From the NCBI GenBank assembly GCA_023427845.1, contig JAEYZX010000096.1:1-28504 (forward strand): a DNA stretch of 28,504 bases. The letters run 5' to 3'. Source of the stretch: Bacteroidota bacterium (GTDB lineage: Bacteria > Bacteroidota > Bacteroidia > Flavobacteriales > Flavobacteriaceae). Of the stretch, positions 16,187-24,589 are shown in pieces. Below the pieces are notes generated by a model. It had not been told where the DNA came from. It searched no databases and worked only from the letters and a program-made list of their open reading frames with translations. Made by a program: the position numbers and the translations under genes. Numbering within the stretch: position 1 is the stretch's first letter; each line of letters starts with the position of its first letter.

Positions 16187-16272
16187 GAAGCTTTATCCCG
16201 CTTTTGGCTTTATCTTTTGCAGGCTTCGCAAGCTACGCCTCACAAAAGGATACCGCCGCAATCGGGGCTATT
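16187..16272. repeat. REP-like palindromic intergenic element
   Basis: Between uvrA and the LOG gene, nested imperfect inverted repeats are visible: TATCTTTTG 16211-16219 with CAAAAGGATA 16243-16252 (one bulged base), AGGC 16221-16224 with GCCT 16237-16240 inside, and an outer TATCCCGC 16194-16201 facing ATCGGGGCTA 16261-16270. It is richer in GC than its flanks. I recall similar elements between genes in many Flavobacterium genomes, but copy number cannot be tested here. Confidence 0.55.
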
Positions 16273-16278
16273 TTGGTG

Positions 16279-16299
16279 TAGGGAATAGGGAGTAGGGTA
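16279..16299. repeat. Short 7-bp tandem repeat
   Basis: Three near-identical heptamers, TAGGGAA, TAGGGAG and TAGGGTA, follow one another directly after the palindromic element. Array length probably varies between strains; no function is evident. Confidence 0.6.
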
Positions 16300-16370
16300 T
16301 AGTCTAAAACAAAATCAATCTTTCAAACCAATCGCTTTCAATCATCCCTTTCCGCATATCGCTCTTCCCT

Positions 16371-16418
16371 CAAAACAAAACCGCGCTAAAGTAACTCTTT
16401 TTTCAAAAATTGCGCGGT
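16371..16418 (-). terminator. Possible terminator overlapping the uvrA 3' end
   Basis: On the minus strand ACCGCGC (plus-strand 16412-16418) pairs perfectly with GCGCGGT (16380-16386), followed by TTTGTTTTG. The 25-nt loop contains the last uvrA codons. The stem is GC-rich but the loop is long. Confidence 0.4.
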
Positions 16419-19217
16419 ATAGCTTTTCTTATTTTTCGCAACTTCTTCAGGTGTTCCTTTTGCCACGACCTCGCCGCCGCCTTTTCCGCCTTCGTAACCA
16501 ATGTCGATGATGTAATCGGCGAGTTTGATCACATCCATGTTGTGTTCGATGATCAGAATCGTATTTCCTTTATCGACAAGCTTATTAATCACATCCATCA
16601 ATACACGGATGTCCTCAAAATGCAGGCCTGTTGTGGGCTCATCCAGTATGTAAAACGTATTTCCGGTATCTTTCTTAGACAGCTCGCCAGCCAGTTTGAT
16701 GCGTTGCGCTTCACCGCCTGATAGCGTGGTGCTTTGTTGTCCAAGCGTAATGTACCCCAAACCGACATCCTGGATCGTTTTTACTTTTCTATAGATTTTC
16801 GGGATATTCTCGAAAAAAGGAACGGCTTCATCAACGGTCATGTTCAATACATCCGAAATCGATTTGCCTTTATACCGTATCTCCAATGTCTCGCGGTTGA
16901 AGCGCTTTCCCTGACACGTTTCGCATTCCACGTAAACATCAGGCAGGAAATTCATCTCAATTGTCCGCACACCCGAACCTTCACAGGTTTCACAACGCCC
17001 GCCTTTGACGTTGAAGCTGAACCTACCGGCCTTGTAACCGCGGATCATGCTTTCGGAGGTCATCGTGAAAAGGTTCCGGATTTCAGTGAAAACCTCGGTA
17101 TAGGTCGCCGGATTACTTCGCGGCGTACGTCCAATTGGGCTCTGGTCGATATCGATTACTTTGTCGATGTGTTCCAGGCCTTCAATTTTTTTATACGGTT
17201 GCGGCTTTTTGACACCATTGAAATAATACGCATTCAGGATAGGGTAAAGTGTCTCGTTAATCAAAGTCGACTTTCCGCTTCCCGAAACACCGGTTACGCA
17301 AATCAGTTTCCCGAGTGGCAGTTCGATCGAAACGTTCTTCAGGTTGTTGCCCGTGGCACCCGTAAGTTTGATCGATTTTCCGTTGCCTTCGCGGCGCTTG
17401 TGCGGGATTTCGATCTTACGTTCGCCATTCATGTACATTGCCGTAAGGGTGTGATTGGCGAGCATTTCCTGCGGCGTTCCCGCCGATATGATCTCGCCGC
17501 CGTATTTTCCCGCACGCGGACCAATATCGATCACATAATCGGCACGTTCGATCATGTCTTTATCATGTTCAACAACAATCACCGAGTTGCCGATATCGCG
17601 CAGTTTCTCGAGCGAGTTTATCAATTTATCATTATCGCGCTGGTGCAAACCGATACTTGGCTCGTCAAGTATATACAAAACGCCGACCAATTGTGAACCA
17701 ATTTGCGTTGCAAGCCTGATGCGTTGCGCTTCGCCTCCCGAAAGAGATCTAGAACTTCTGTCGAGCGCGAGGTAATCCAATCCGACGTTTATTAAAAAGT
17801 GCAGCCTGTCCTTAATCTCTTTGATTACTTCGGTCGCGATAAGTTTTTGCTTTTCAGTAAATTGAGATTCTATATTGTCAAACCAATACGACACATCCGA
17901 AATATCCATTGCGGCAAGGTCGGCAATGCTTTTGTCCTGGATACGAAAGTATAATGATTCCTTTTTCAGACGGCTTCCTTCGCAAACCGGGCATTTCACC
18001 TCGTCCATGAATTCCTTTGCCCAACGCTTCAGTGCGGTCGAACTGGCTTCATCGAATTGCGTTTTGATGAAATTCGAAATCCCTTCAAACTCAATTTTAT
18101 ATTCCTTGGTCACGCCAAGTGTTTTCGATTCAACCGCGAATTTGTCCTTACCGCCATTCATGATCACATCGAGCGCTTCGGCAGAAATTTTAGAAATCGG
18201 ATCCGTCAATTTAAAACCGAATTTCTCGCCAATAATCTCAAGCTGTTTAAAAATCCACGTCGATTTATATTCGCCAAGCGGTACAAAACCCCCTTGTTTG
18301 ATTGAAAGCTTAGGATTTGGGATAATCTTTTGAAGGTTGATCTGATGAACCGTACCGAGCCCGTTGCAGTTTGCACAGGCGCCTTTAGGGGAATTGAATG
18401 AGAACAGATTCGGTTCCGGATTTTGATACGAAATTCCGGTTGTCGGACACATTAAATTCCGGCTGAAAAAACGCACCGAATCTGCGTCCTGATCGTAAAT
18501 CATCAGCACGTTCTCGCCATGATGCATTGCGGTATCGATACTTTGGCCGAGTCGCTTATCGTGATCGGGAGTGTCTTCAACGACCATGCGGTCGATCACA
18601 ATCTCAATATCGTGCGTCTTATAACGATCGAGTTTCATCCCCGGAGTGATTTCCCTAATCTCGCCATTGACCCGCACACGCAGAAATCCCTGTTTGGCTA
18701 TTTGCTGGAACAACTCGCCATAATGGCCTTTCCGAGCACGGATTACAGGTGCCAGGATGTTGATTCGCTTTCCTGAAAAATCCCTTTTTATCAAATCCCG
18801 GATTTGGTCGTCGGTATAACTGACCATTTTTTCACCGGTGTTGTAGCTATAAGCATCGGCAGCACGTGCGTATAGCAGCCTAAGAAAATCATAAATTTCG
18901 GTAATTGTCCCAACAGTTGAACGTGGACTCTTGCTTGTGGTTTTTTGTTCGATTGCTATTACGGGCGAAAGACCGTCTATTTTATCGACATCCGGACGCT
19001 CGAGTCCGCCGAGGAATTGCCGCGCGTATGCCGAGAATGTTTCGATATAACGCCGCTGTCCTTCGGCATAAATCGTATCGAAAGCGAGCGACGATTTCCC
19101 TGAACCTGAAAGCCCGGTAATCACTACGAGCTTCTCGCGTGGAATCGTTACATCTATATTTTTGAGATTGTGTACACGGGCGCCGAGTACTTCGATTGTA
19201 TCGTCTGTTTTAAGCAT
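16386..19217 (-). CDS. uvrA: Excinuclease ABC subunit A
   Basis: From ATG 19217 the protein has 943 residues, the normal UvrA length. Both ATPase halves are complete: Walker A GLSGSGKSS (35-43) and GVSGSGKST, signatures LSGGEAQRIRLA and LSGGEAQRIKLA, Walker B YILDEPSIGLH and YILDEPTTGLH. The C-terminal zinc module is intact (CETCEG and CETCQG). In the first zinc module the second cysteine is missing: it reads CPTT (Cys257, Thr260) with ACANC later (Cys281, Cys284). UvrA scans DNA as a dimer for bulky damage and loads UvrB. A TAACTTTG box lies 24 nt upstream; the in-frame TTG at 19244 falls inside that box, so the ATG is preferred. A LexA site is not evident. Confidence 0.97.
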   Translation of the reverse strand: MLKTDDTIEVLGARVHNLKNIDVTIPREKLVVITGLSGSGKSSLAFDTIYAEGQRRYIETFSAYARQFLGGLERPDVDKIDGLSPVIAIEQKTTSKSPRSTVGTITEIYDFLRLLYARAADAYSYNTGEKMVSYTDDQIRDLIKRDFSGKRINILAPVIRARKGHYGELFQQIAKQGFLRVRVNGEIREITPGMKLDRYKTHDIEIVIDRMVVEDTPDHDKRLGQSIDTAMHHGENVLMIYDQDADSVRFFSRNLMCPTTGISYQNPEPNLFSFNSPKGACANCNGLGTVHQINLQKIIPNPKLSIKQGGFVPLGEYKSTWIFKQLEIIGEKFGFKLTDPISKISAEALDVIMNGGKDKFAVESKTLGVTKEYKIEFEGISNFIKTQFDEASSTALKRWAKEFMDEVKCPVCEGSRLKKESLYFRIQDKSIADLAAMDISDVSYWFDNIESQFTEKQKLIATEVIKEIKDRLHFLINVGLDYLALDRSSRSLSGGEAQRIRLATQIGSQLVGVLYILDEPSIGLHQRDNDKLINSLEKLRDIGNSVIVVEHDKDMIERADYVIDIGPRAGKYGGEIISAGTPQEMLANHTLTAMYMNGERKIEIPHKRREGNGKSIKLTGATGNNLKNVSIELPLGKLICVTGVSGSGKSTLINETLYPILNAYYFNGVKKPQPYKKIEGLEHIDKVIDIDQSPIGRTPRSNPATYTEVFTEIRNLFTMTSESMIRGYKAGRFSFNVKGGRCETCEGSGVRTIEMNFLPDVYVECETCQGKRFNRETLEIRYKGKSISDVLNMTVDEAVPFFENIPKIYRKVKTIQDVGLGYITLGQQSTTLSGGEAQRIKLAGELSKKDTGNTFYILDEPTTGLHFEDIRVLMDVINKLVDKGNTILIIEHNMDVIKLADYIIDIGYEGGKGGGEVVAKGTPEEVAKNKKSYTAQFLKKELL

Positions 19218-19241
19218 ATTTCTTTTCCGCAATTGGGGTCG

Positions 19242-19249
19242 CAAAGTTA
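19242..19249 (-). promoter_or_regulatory. -7 element for uvrA
   Basis: On the minus strand this reads TAACTTTG, an exact TAnnTTTG match, 24 nt before the uvrA ATG. It fits independent transcription of uvrA within the 88-nt gap after the ClC gene. No clear -33 TTG was found. Confidence 0.5.
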
Positions 19250-19305
19250 CGGTTTTGGATTGAAATTTTTGGTACGGGTGCGGTAAGATATTGTTAAAGA
19301 AGTGT

Positions 19306-21123
19306 TTATTCTATGACCATTTCCTTGAGTCGTTCGCGGTAACATTCAAGCACCTCAGTTTTCAAAATTATGCCGGAATATTTGCCGTTTTTGAGAAGCG
19401 GAAGCGCGTTGGCACCGGTTCGTTCGAACTTTGCCATGACCTTTTCCATTCCTTCGTGATGCAGCAGCACCTCTTTGGGCTCGGTAATCAATTCCTTAAG
19501 CGGCGTGAATTTCACGCGGTAGGCATTAAAAATTATAGGCCGGATCTCATCAAGGTCGATGATTCCACTTAATGTACCGTCATCGTTAATAACCGGGCAA
19601 ATATGTTGTCGCGTACTTGACAATACGGTCATAAGATCTTCCATCGACGACGAAGTTGTCAGCGTTTGCATGTCCGACCGAATCAATTTCATGATATCGA
19701 TGCTCAACAAAATATTTTTGTCCTTGTCGCTCGTAAATACGTCGCCAGAATCGGCGAGCCTGTGTACATCAAGCGAGTGGCGTTCAAATTGTTTCGACAC
19801 CGCAAAACTAATAGACGAAACAATCATCAGCGGAACCATCAAATCGTAGCCGCCCGTAATTTCGCCAATCAGGAAGATCGCAGTCAGCGGCGCATGGAAC
19901 ATACCGCTTAAGACTCCCGCCATTCCAACAATTGCAAAATTACCTATAGGCAATTCGGCCAGACCCGTCATGTTGCAGAGCTTGGCCAGCACAAAACCCA
20001 GATACGAGCCAACAAACAGGGAAGGGGCAAAGTTTCCTCCATTACCGCCGCTTCCAAGGGTAAGTCCGGTCGCGAAGGATTTCAGCAGCATGGTGACTCC
20101 GAGAAAAACCAGCAATACCCATTCGCTGTTTCGAAAATCATTAAGCACCGTATTGTCAAGCAGCACGCGGGGATCGGCGTTTGAAATCGTCTTGATGCTT
20201 TCATAACCTTCACCAAAAAGCGTCGGAAACAGGAAAATCAGTACGGCAAGCATGGACCCGCCGAAAAGTGCCCTTCGGTATGCGGAATTTTTGAACTTGC
20301 TGAAATATTCTTCGATCCTTCGGAAATTCCGCGCGTGATAAACGGCCGTGAATCCCGCCACGATACCCAGCAGTACATAAAACGGAGTATAGTGAAAATC
20401 AAAATTTTGCTGCTGCTGAAATGACAGCAGTACGTCGTCATTCAGCAGGATTTGCGAAACAAGCGCCCCGGTCGCCGCTGAAATTATTATTGGAATGAAC
20501 GCAGTGATCGTAACATCGGTCAATACAACCTCAATTGCAAACAGCACTCCCGCGATCGGTGCATTGAACGCTGCCCCGATACCGGCAGCTACTCCGCATG
20601 CCAAAAGCAGCATCCGGTCTTTTTGGGAAAGTCGGTATTTCAACGCAAAGTTGGATCCAAACGCAGCGCCTGTAATTGTGATAGGAGATTCGAGTCCGGC
20701 AGACCCGCCCAGGCCAACCGTCAAGGAACTTGTGATTACCTGCGCGTACATTTGTTTGCGCGGCATGATCCCGCCTTTTCGGGCAAGTGAAAACAATACC
20801 TGCGAGGTTCCTTTTTCAATGCTTCCGTCAAGGAAATGTTTTACTACAAATACGGTCAGTAAAATTCCGATCACGGGAAGGATACTGTTGAAATAAGGAA
20901 GTTTTAGGTAAACATTTATATATTGTGCGAGGACAAAAACATAATGTGCGAAGCTCTTTAAAACGATTACCGCCAATGCGCATGAAATGGACACAAGAAT
21001 GCAGGCCAAATAAATGAAATGGCGTTCTGAAAGCAACTTTTTAAAAATAAAAATCACGGTCTCGAAATGGCGGCTGATCTTCCTGGAAAAGCGACGTATT
21101 CGCGAGATATTCTCTTCAGACAT
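19306..21123 (-). CDS. ClC-family chloride channel with C-terminal CBS pair
   Basis: From ATG 21123 the protein has 605 residues. A ClC membrane domain (about 35-445, ten or more hydrophobic helices) shows the gating-glutamate motif as GLESP (Glu145), GAAFNAPIAGVLFAIEVV (183-200) and GSGGNGGNFAPSLF (357-370). Two CBS domains follow (about 480-533 and 541-600), which in other ClC proteins bind adenine nucleotides and tune gating. The internal proton glutamate of H+/Cl- exchangers (E203 in E. coli ClcA) is Val199 here, as in true channels, so a passive chloride channel is more likely than an antiporter. It probably works in the inner membrane in ion or pH homeostasis. The gene has its own TATATTTG box 33 nt upstream. 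Confidence 0.94.
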   Translation of the reverse strand: MSEENISRIRRFSRKISRHFETVIFIFKKLLSERHFIYLACILVSISCALAVIVLKSFAHYVFVLAQYINVYLKLPYFNSILPVIGILLTVFVVKHFLDGSIEKGTSQVLFSLARKGGIMPRKQMYAQVITSSLTVGLGGSAGLESPITITGAAFGSNFALKYRLSQKDRMLLLACGVAAGIGAAFNAPIAGVLFAIEVVLTDVTITAFIPIIISAATGALVSQILLNDDVLLSFQQQQNFDFHYTPFYVLLGIVAGFTAVYHARNFRRIEEYFSKFKNSAYRRALFGGSMLAVLIFLFPTLFGEGYESIKTISNADPRVLLDNTVLNDFRNSEWVLLVFLGVTMLLKSFATGLTLGSGGNGGNFAPSLFVGSYLGFVLAKLCNMTGLAELPIGNFAIVGMAGVLSGMFHAPLTAIFLIGEITGGYDLMVPLMIVSSISFAVSKQFERHSLDVHRLADSGDVFTSDKDKNILLSIDIMKLIRSDMQTLTTSSSMEDLMTVLSSTRQHICPVINDDGTLSGIIDLDEIRPIIFNAYRVKFTPLKELITEPKEVLLHHEGMEKVMAKFERTGANALPLLKNGKYSGIILKTEVLECYRERLKEMVIE

Positions 21124-21155
21124 CAATTATAAAATTTAAAGGCGTAAAAGTACAT

Positions 21156-21163
21156 CAAATATA
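21156..21163 (-). promoter_or_regulatory. -7 element for the ClC gene
   Basis: On the minus strand this reads TATATTTG, an exact TAnnTTTG match, 33 nt before the ATG at 21123, in the 54-nt gap after acpH. It suggests that the channel is not solely dependent on read-through from acpH. Confidence 0.5.
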
Positions 21164-21177
21164 AACACTGTTATGGA

Positions 21178-21762
21178 TTAGGCGTGCATCAGGCGTTGTG
21201 CAGCATAATTTCGAAGTTCTTCGAAAAACGCCGTGAATTCTGCTTCAAATTCTGCGTAATGAAGCAACAGCTCCTCAACTGAAAAACCCATTTTGGATCT
21301 GAATTTGGTCCGCCGGTCCATCTGCGACAGGATTTTGGCGATTCCCCTTGTTTCGCGATAACTCAAAAGCCAGTTGTGTTGAACCATCACCGGAAGAATA
21401 CCTTTGGTTTTGGGCGTCAGCAAGTGATAATTGTCGTTCAGCAGTTGATAAAAACGTGCAACATATTCTTCAAGCGGCTCGTCGGAATATTCAATCCAGT
21501 TTTTTGCAAGAAAATGGTCGTAAAAGACATCTACGATTACACCGGCATAATGATGATACCGCGGATGAAGTCGTTTGGTGCTTTGCCGAAACAGGGGATG
21601 TGCATCGGTAAAAGTGTCTATTTCCCGATGCAGAATTACACCTTTCCTGATTGGGTCCGGCATTGATTTGTAGTCGTTGCCGCGAATCCCATCGGCCATA
21701 AAATTGCCGAGTTTGATCATGTCGTCCTCTCCGGAAAGATAAATATGTGCTAGAAAATTCAT
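21178..21762 (-). CDS. acpH: Acyl carrier protein phosphodiesterase
   Basis: This 194-residue protein fits the AcpH family from end to end: MNFLAHIYLSGEDDMIKLGNF at the N-terminus, GNFMADGIRG, GVILHREIDTFTDAHP, HHYAGVIVDVFYDHFLAKNW and a C-terminal helical region. The conserved His and Asp residues of the HD-like metal site (LHREID, FTDAHP, DVFYDH) are all present. AcpH removes the 4'-phosphopantetheine arm from holo-acyl carrier protein, giving apo-ACP, and so tunes cofactor turnover in fatty-acid synthesis. It is cytoplasmic. It is divergent from glmM across a 108-nt gap and 54 nt upstream of the ClC gene on the same strand. Confidence 0.88.
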   Translation of the reverse strand: MNFLAHIYLSGEDDMIKLGNFMADGIRGNDYKSMPDPIRKGVILHREIDTFTDAHPLFRQSTKRLHPRYHHYAGVIVDVFYDHFLAKNWIEYSDEPLEEYVARFYQLLNDNYHLLTPKTKGILPVMVQHNWLLSYRETRGIAKILSQMDRRTKFRSKMGFSVEELLLHYAEFEAEFTAFFEELRNYAAQRLMHA

Positions 21763-21845
21763 GCTGTTTTGACGCTTTTAGTAAATATAGGAATTATAAA
21801 TCGGGTAAAAACCGATCGGATGCGATTCACTACTCCGCAACTTTA

Positions 21846-21853
21846 TATCTTTG
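21846..21853 (+). promoter_or_regulatory. -7 element for glmM
   Basis: TATCTTTG is an exact TAnnTTTG match 17 nt before the ATG at 21871. Starts further upstream in the same frame (back to 21769) would precede the promoter and extend into the acpH promoter region. Confidence 0.55.
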
Positions 21854-21870
21854 TGAAAATAATTATTCAA

Positions 21871-23274
21871 ATGGCTTTAATAAAATCGATTTCAGGGATA
21901 CGCGGAACAATAGGAGGGAAGACAGGCGACAATCTTACACCTGTTGATGCCGTAAAATTTGCGGCCGCGTACGGAACCTGGTTAAAACAATACACAATAC
22001 TTCCCGAGGGCGGTCAACGAAAACTCATTGTTGTGATAGGCCGTGACGCACGAATTTCGGGCGAAATGATACAGTCGCTTGTCGTTAATACATTAATCGG
22101 GCTCGGAATTGACGTGATCGACCTCGGACTTTCAACAACGCCTACGGTAGAGATCGCGGTACCGCTTGAACGGGCAGATGGCGGAATCATACTGACCGCA
22201 TCGCATAACCCGAAACAGTGGAATGCACTGAAATTACTAAATGAAAAAGGCGAGTTCCTTAGTGGAGCCGAAGGGTTAAAAATTCTTGAAATCGCCGAGC
22301 AGGAGGCATTTGATTTTGCCGAAGTCGATGATTTGGGTGAGGTTATGTCGAATGACGCATTCATGGACATCCATATAGATGAAGTGCTGAACCTTCCGTT
22401 GGTTGATGTTGATGCGGTAAAATCGGCTAAATTCAAGGTTGTTGTCGATGGAGTGAATTCGTCCGGAGGCATCATTATCCCAAAAATGCTGGAGCAAATG
22501 GGTGTGGAGGTCGTCAGATTGTATTGCGAACCAAACGGTAATTTTCCGCACAATCCCGAGCCTTTAAAGGAACATCTGACCGATATTTCGGAATTGGTCG
22601 TAAAAGAAAAAGCGGATTTCGGAATTGTAGTCGATCCCGATGTCGACCGGCTTGCATTCATTAGCGAAGACGGAGAAATGTTTGGCGAAGAATACACGCT
22701 CGTGGCTGTAGCCGACTATGTACTGAGCAAAACCCCGGGAAATACGGTTTCGAACATGTCGTCGTCACGTGCATTGCGTGATGTTACGGTAAAACACGGC
22801 GGAACTTATGAAGCGAGCGCAGTAGGAGAGGTAAATGTAGTGGAGCTGATGAAAAAGAACAACGCAATCATCGGAGGCGAAGGAAATGGCGGAATCATTT
22901 ATCCGGAATCGCATTACGGACGCGACAGCCTTGTAGGTGTGGCGTTATTCCTGACGCATCTTGCGAACCGGAAAATGTCGGTTTCCGAGTTGCGCGCATC
23001 GTATCCGCAGTACTACATGAGCAAAAACAAGATTGAACTCACTCCGAAGATTGATGTGGATGCGATTTTACTTGCGATGACCGAAAAATACAAATCGGAA
23101 GACATCAAGACGATCGATGGCGTCAAAATAGATTTTGCCGAAAACTGGGTACATCTCAGAAAATCGAATACCGAGCCAATCATCCGGATCTATACCGAAG
23201 CTGCAACCCAGGATCAGGCCGATGCACTGGCATCCCGCATTATTTCTGAAATCAAGCAAATTGCCGGAATTTAA
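21871..23274 (+). CDS. glmM: Phosphoglucosamine mutase
   Basis: From ATG 21871 the protein has 467 residues and all alpha-D-phosphohexomutase motifs: the phosphorylated Ser111 in TASHNPKQWN, the magnesium loop DPDVDRLAF (Asp255, Asp257, Asp259), the sugar loop GEGNGGIIYP (336-345) and the phosphate loop RKSNTEPIIR (430-439). GlmM turns glucosamine 6-phosphate into glucosamine 1-phosphate for UDP-GlcNAc and hence peptidoglycan and LPS. Bacteroidetes proteins of this exact type are annotated GlmM, but phosphomannomutase or phosphoglucomutase activity cannot be ruled out from motifs. The stop overlaps that of the convergent DUF1989 gene in a shared TTAA. A TATCTTTG box lies 17 nt upstream. Confidence 0.93.
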   Translation: MALIKSISGIRGTIGGKTGDNLTPVDAVKFAAAYGTWLKQYTILPEGGQRKLIVVIGRDARISGEMIQSLVVNTLIGLGIDVIDLGLSTTPTVEIAVPLERADGGIILTASHNPKQWNALKLLNEKGEFLSGAEGLKILEIAEQEAFDFAEVDDLGEVMSNDAFMDIHIDEVLNLPLVDVDAVKSAKFKVVVDGVNSSGGIIIPKMLEQMGVEVVRLYCEPNGNFPHNPEPLKEHLTDISELVVKEKADFGIVVDPDVDRLAFISEDGEMFGEEYTLVAVADYVLSKTPGNTVSNMSSSRALRDVTVKHGGTYEASAVGEVNVVELMKKNNAIIGGEGNGGIIYPESHYGRDSLVGVALFLTHLANRKMSVSELRASYPQYYMSKNKIELTPKIDVDAILLAMTEKYKSEDIKTIDGVKIDFAENWVHLRKSNTEPIIRIYTEAATQDQADALASRIISEIKQIAGI

Positions 23275-23858
23275 AGCAATTCGTATCCGATTGGCTTAAA
23301 AGAATAATTATTCGACATTTCGGCAGAACAGGCTGTTAGTCCGACGATCAAATCCATTGTCGCTTCAATGATGATATAATCGCCGGACTTGCTTTTTGGA
23401 GGAAGTACATCGATTTTACCGGTTTCTCCATTTACCGCAACATTCATAAAAACGTTGAAGGTCGCGCCAATTTCATCGGGAGCAATGTCGTAAGGTGCAA
23501 GCGCTTCGCATAAGTTCCCAAAGCATCCGCGATGCGGATTTTCATGTCCGTAGATGATGCGAAAAGTATCAACACTGCAAGGAGTTAACAGAAAGTCGTG
23601 ACGCCCGACGGTATCTTCAATGATCCGGAACATTACATTGCTACGGTTCGAATAGAAATCATGGCCTTTTGTCAGGAAAATTGTTTCGGCATAATCCATT
23701 GTGCGGCCCGGAGAAAGATATTCGCGCTTATCGGATTTATTGTAGCAAATCAGATCGGAAACCTGTTCGCCTTCGATGTCATAAATCTTTAATTGTTCGC
23801 CTTTTTTTAATTCGAATGAAGTACCGCTACGCGGATTGATTATGTTCATTTTGTCCAT
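23271..23858 (-). CDS. DUF1989 (urea carboxylase-associated) protein, possible carboxyguanidine-deiminase relative
   Basis: This 195-residue protein matches DUF1989: GEQVSDLICYN, SPGRTMDYAE, TPCSVDTF, YGHENPHRGCFGN, and a C-terminal TACSAEMSNNY. Likely metal or active-site residues are Cys94, His105, Cys112 and Cys177. DUF1989 proteins accompany urea/guanidine carboxylases, and two of them (CgdA/CgdB) form a carboxyguanidine deiminase. No carboxylase gene is nearby, so that function is not established. The start is uncertain between ATG 23858 and ATG 23849; either overlaps the end of the upstream GntA-like gene (stop at 23827) by 23-32 bases, which implies translational coupling. The stop overlaps the glmM stop. 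Confidence 0.85.
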   Translation of the reverse strand: MDKMNIINPRSGTSFELKKGEQLKIYDIEGEQVSDLICYNKSDKREYLSPGRTMDYAETIFLTKGHDFYSNRSNVMFRIIEDTVGRHDFLLTPCSVDTFRIIYGHENPHRGCFGNLCEALAPYDIAPDEIGATFNVFMNVAVNGETGKIDVLPPKSKSGDYIIIEATMDLIVGLTACSAEMSNNYSFKPIGYELL

Positions 23859-24510
23859 GGTTGCTGTGAAATGGGCATTTCCACTTTTTATCGAGTTGTT
23901 GCCCGGTGTATTGATAAACTTCCGATTGAGCGCCAAAATCTGTCAGCATCGGATTGATAGATCCTTCCAGTGCGATGTCGCGTTTACGGATAATTTTCTT
24001 CATTTTTTCGTACTGATTTTGCTCCCTGAGCTGCTCAAACTGCGCATGCGGATTAAATACGATTGCAGGATATTTGAACCTGCGGGCTTTTCGGCTACTT
24101 GCAGGATGAAGCCCGATTACAAAAAACGCTTCTCCTTTCAGACTAAAGCTAAATTCGTTGGATTCCGGATCGTTCGAGACGCGGTGATCGTATTCGTGAT
24201 TAAGGGCGTCAAGATCGGATAATGCCTGCAGGCGCTGCCAAAACATTTTACCGTAAGAATCCTCGCTGTGTATTTCGGGCTGCATGAAGAGGATGACTGC
24301 ACTGTGAAACAAGGATGCCGCGTTGCGGTACTTGTCGACAAACTCATATAGAAAGTCCAGTATGCGCTGATCGTCATGCGGGCACGCCAGGTGTGTTGCC
24401 ACAAATACATGCTGCTGTTCCTTAACCAGTGCCGCTTTTGCTGCAACGCAAGGAAATTCCCTGTTCTCTATATGTGAAAACCAGTCTGCGGTTAACTTTT
24501 CTTTTTTCAT
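23827..24510 (-). CDS. YqcI/YcgG family protein, GntA-like putative heme-dependent N-oxygenase
   Basis: From ATG 24510 the protein has 227 residues. The family signatures are clear: FPCVAAKAAL (19-28), GLHPASSRKARRF (133-145), VFNPHAQFEQLR (151-162), RDIALEGSINPML (177-189), SEVYQYTG and the final WKCPF. His135 and His155 are the best visible candidates for heme or substrate contacts. The characterised relative GntA hydroxylates a guanidino nitrogen in guanitoxin synthesis, and others act on arginine-like substrates; the product here is unknown. It forms an overlapping operon with the DUF1989 gene. There is no signal peptide. An in-frame TTG at 24528 is less likely as a start. It is divergent from the DEAH helicase across a 231-nt gap. 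Confidence 0.85.
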   Translation of the reverse strand: MKKEKLTADWFSHIENREFPCVAAKAALVKEQQHVFVATHLACPHDDQRILDFLYEFVDKYRNAASLFHSAVILFMQPEIHSEDSYGKMFWQRLQALSDLDALNHEYDHRVSNDPESNEFSFSLKGEAFFVIGLHPASSRKARRFKYPAIVFNPHAQFEQLREQNQYEKMKKIIRKRDIALEGSINPMLTDFGAQSEVYQYTGQQLDKKWKCPFHSNHGQNEHNQSA

Positions 24511-24589
24511 AATTTGGTTGTAAGGCAATCCGGCCGTCTACAAATTGACAATATTTTTAATCATTTTACTTTACACCTTTAATGTGGAT

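Noticed and set aside
16734..17696. 320-codon open frame on the plus strand
   Set aside because: It is antisense to conserved uvrA sequence and resembles no protein; uvrA explains the region fully.
21800..21816. Inverted repeat ATCGG / CCGAT between acpH and glmM
   Set aside because: Five-base arms with a 7-nt gap are expected often by chance; no T run or other support is present.
22014..22697. 227-codon open frame on the minus strand
   Set aside because: It is antisense to glmM, with a Ser/Thr-rich composition typical of a shadow frame.
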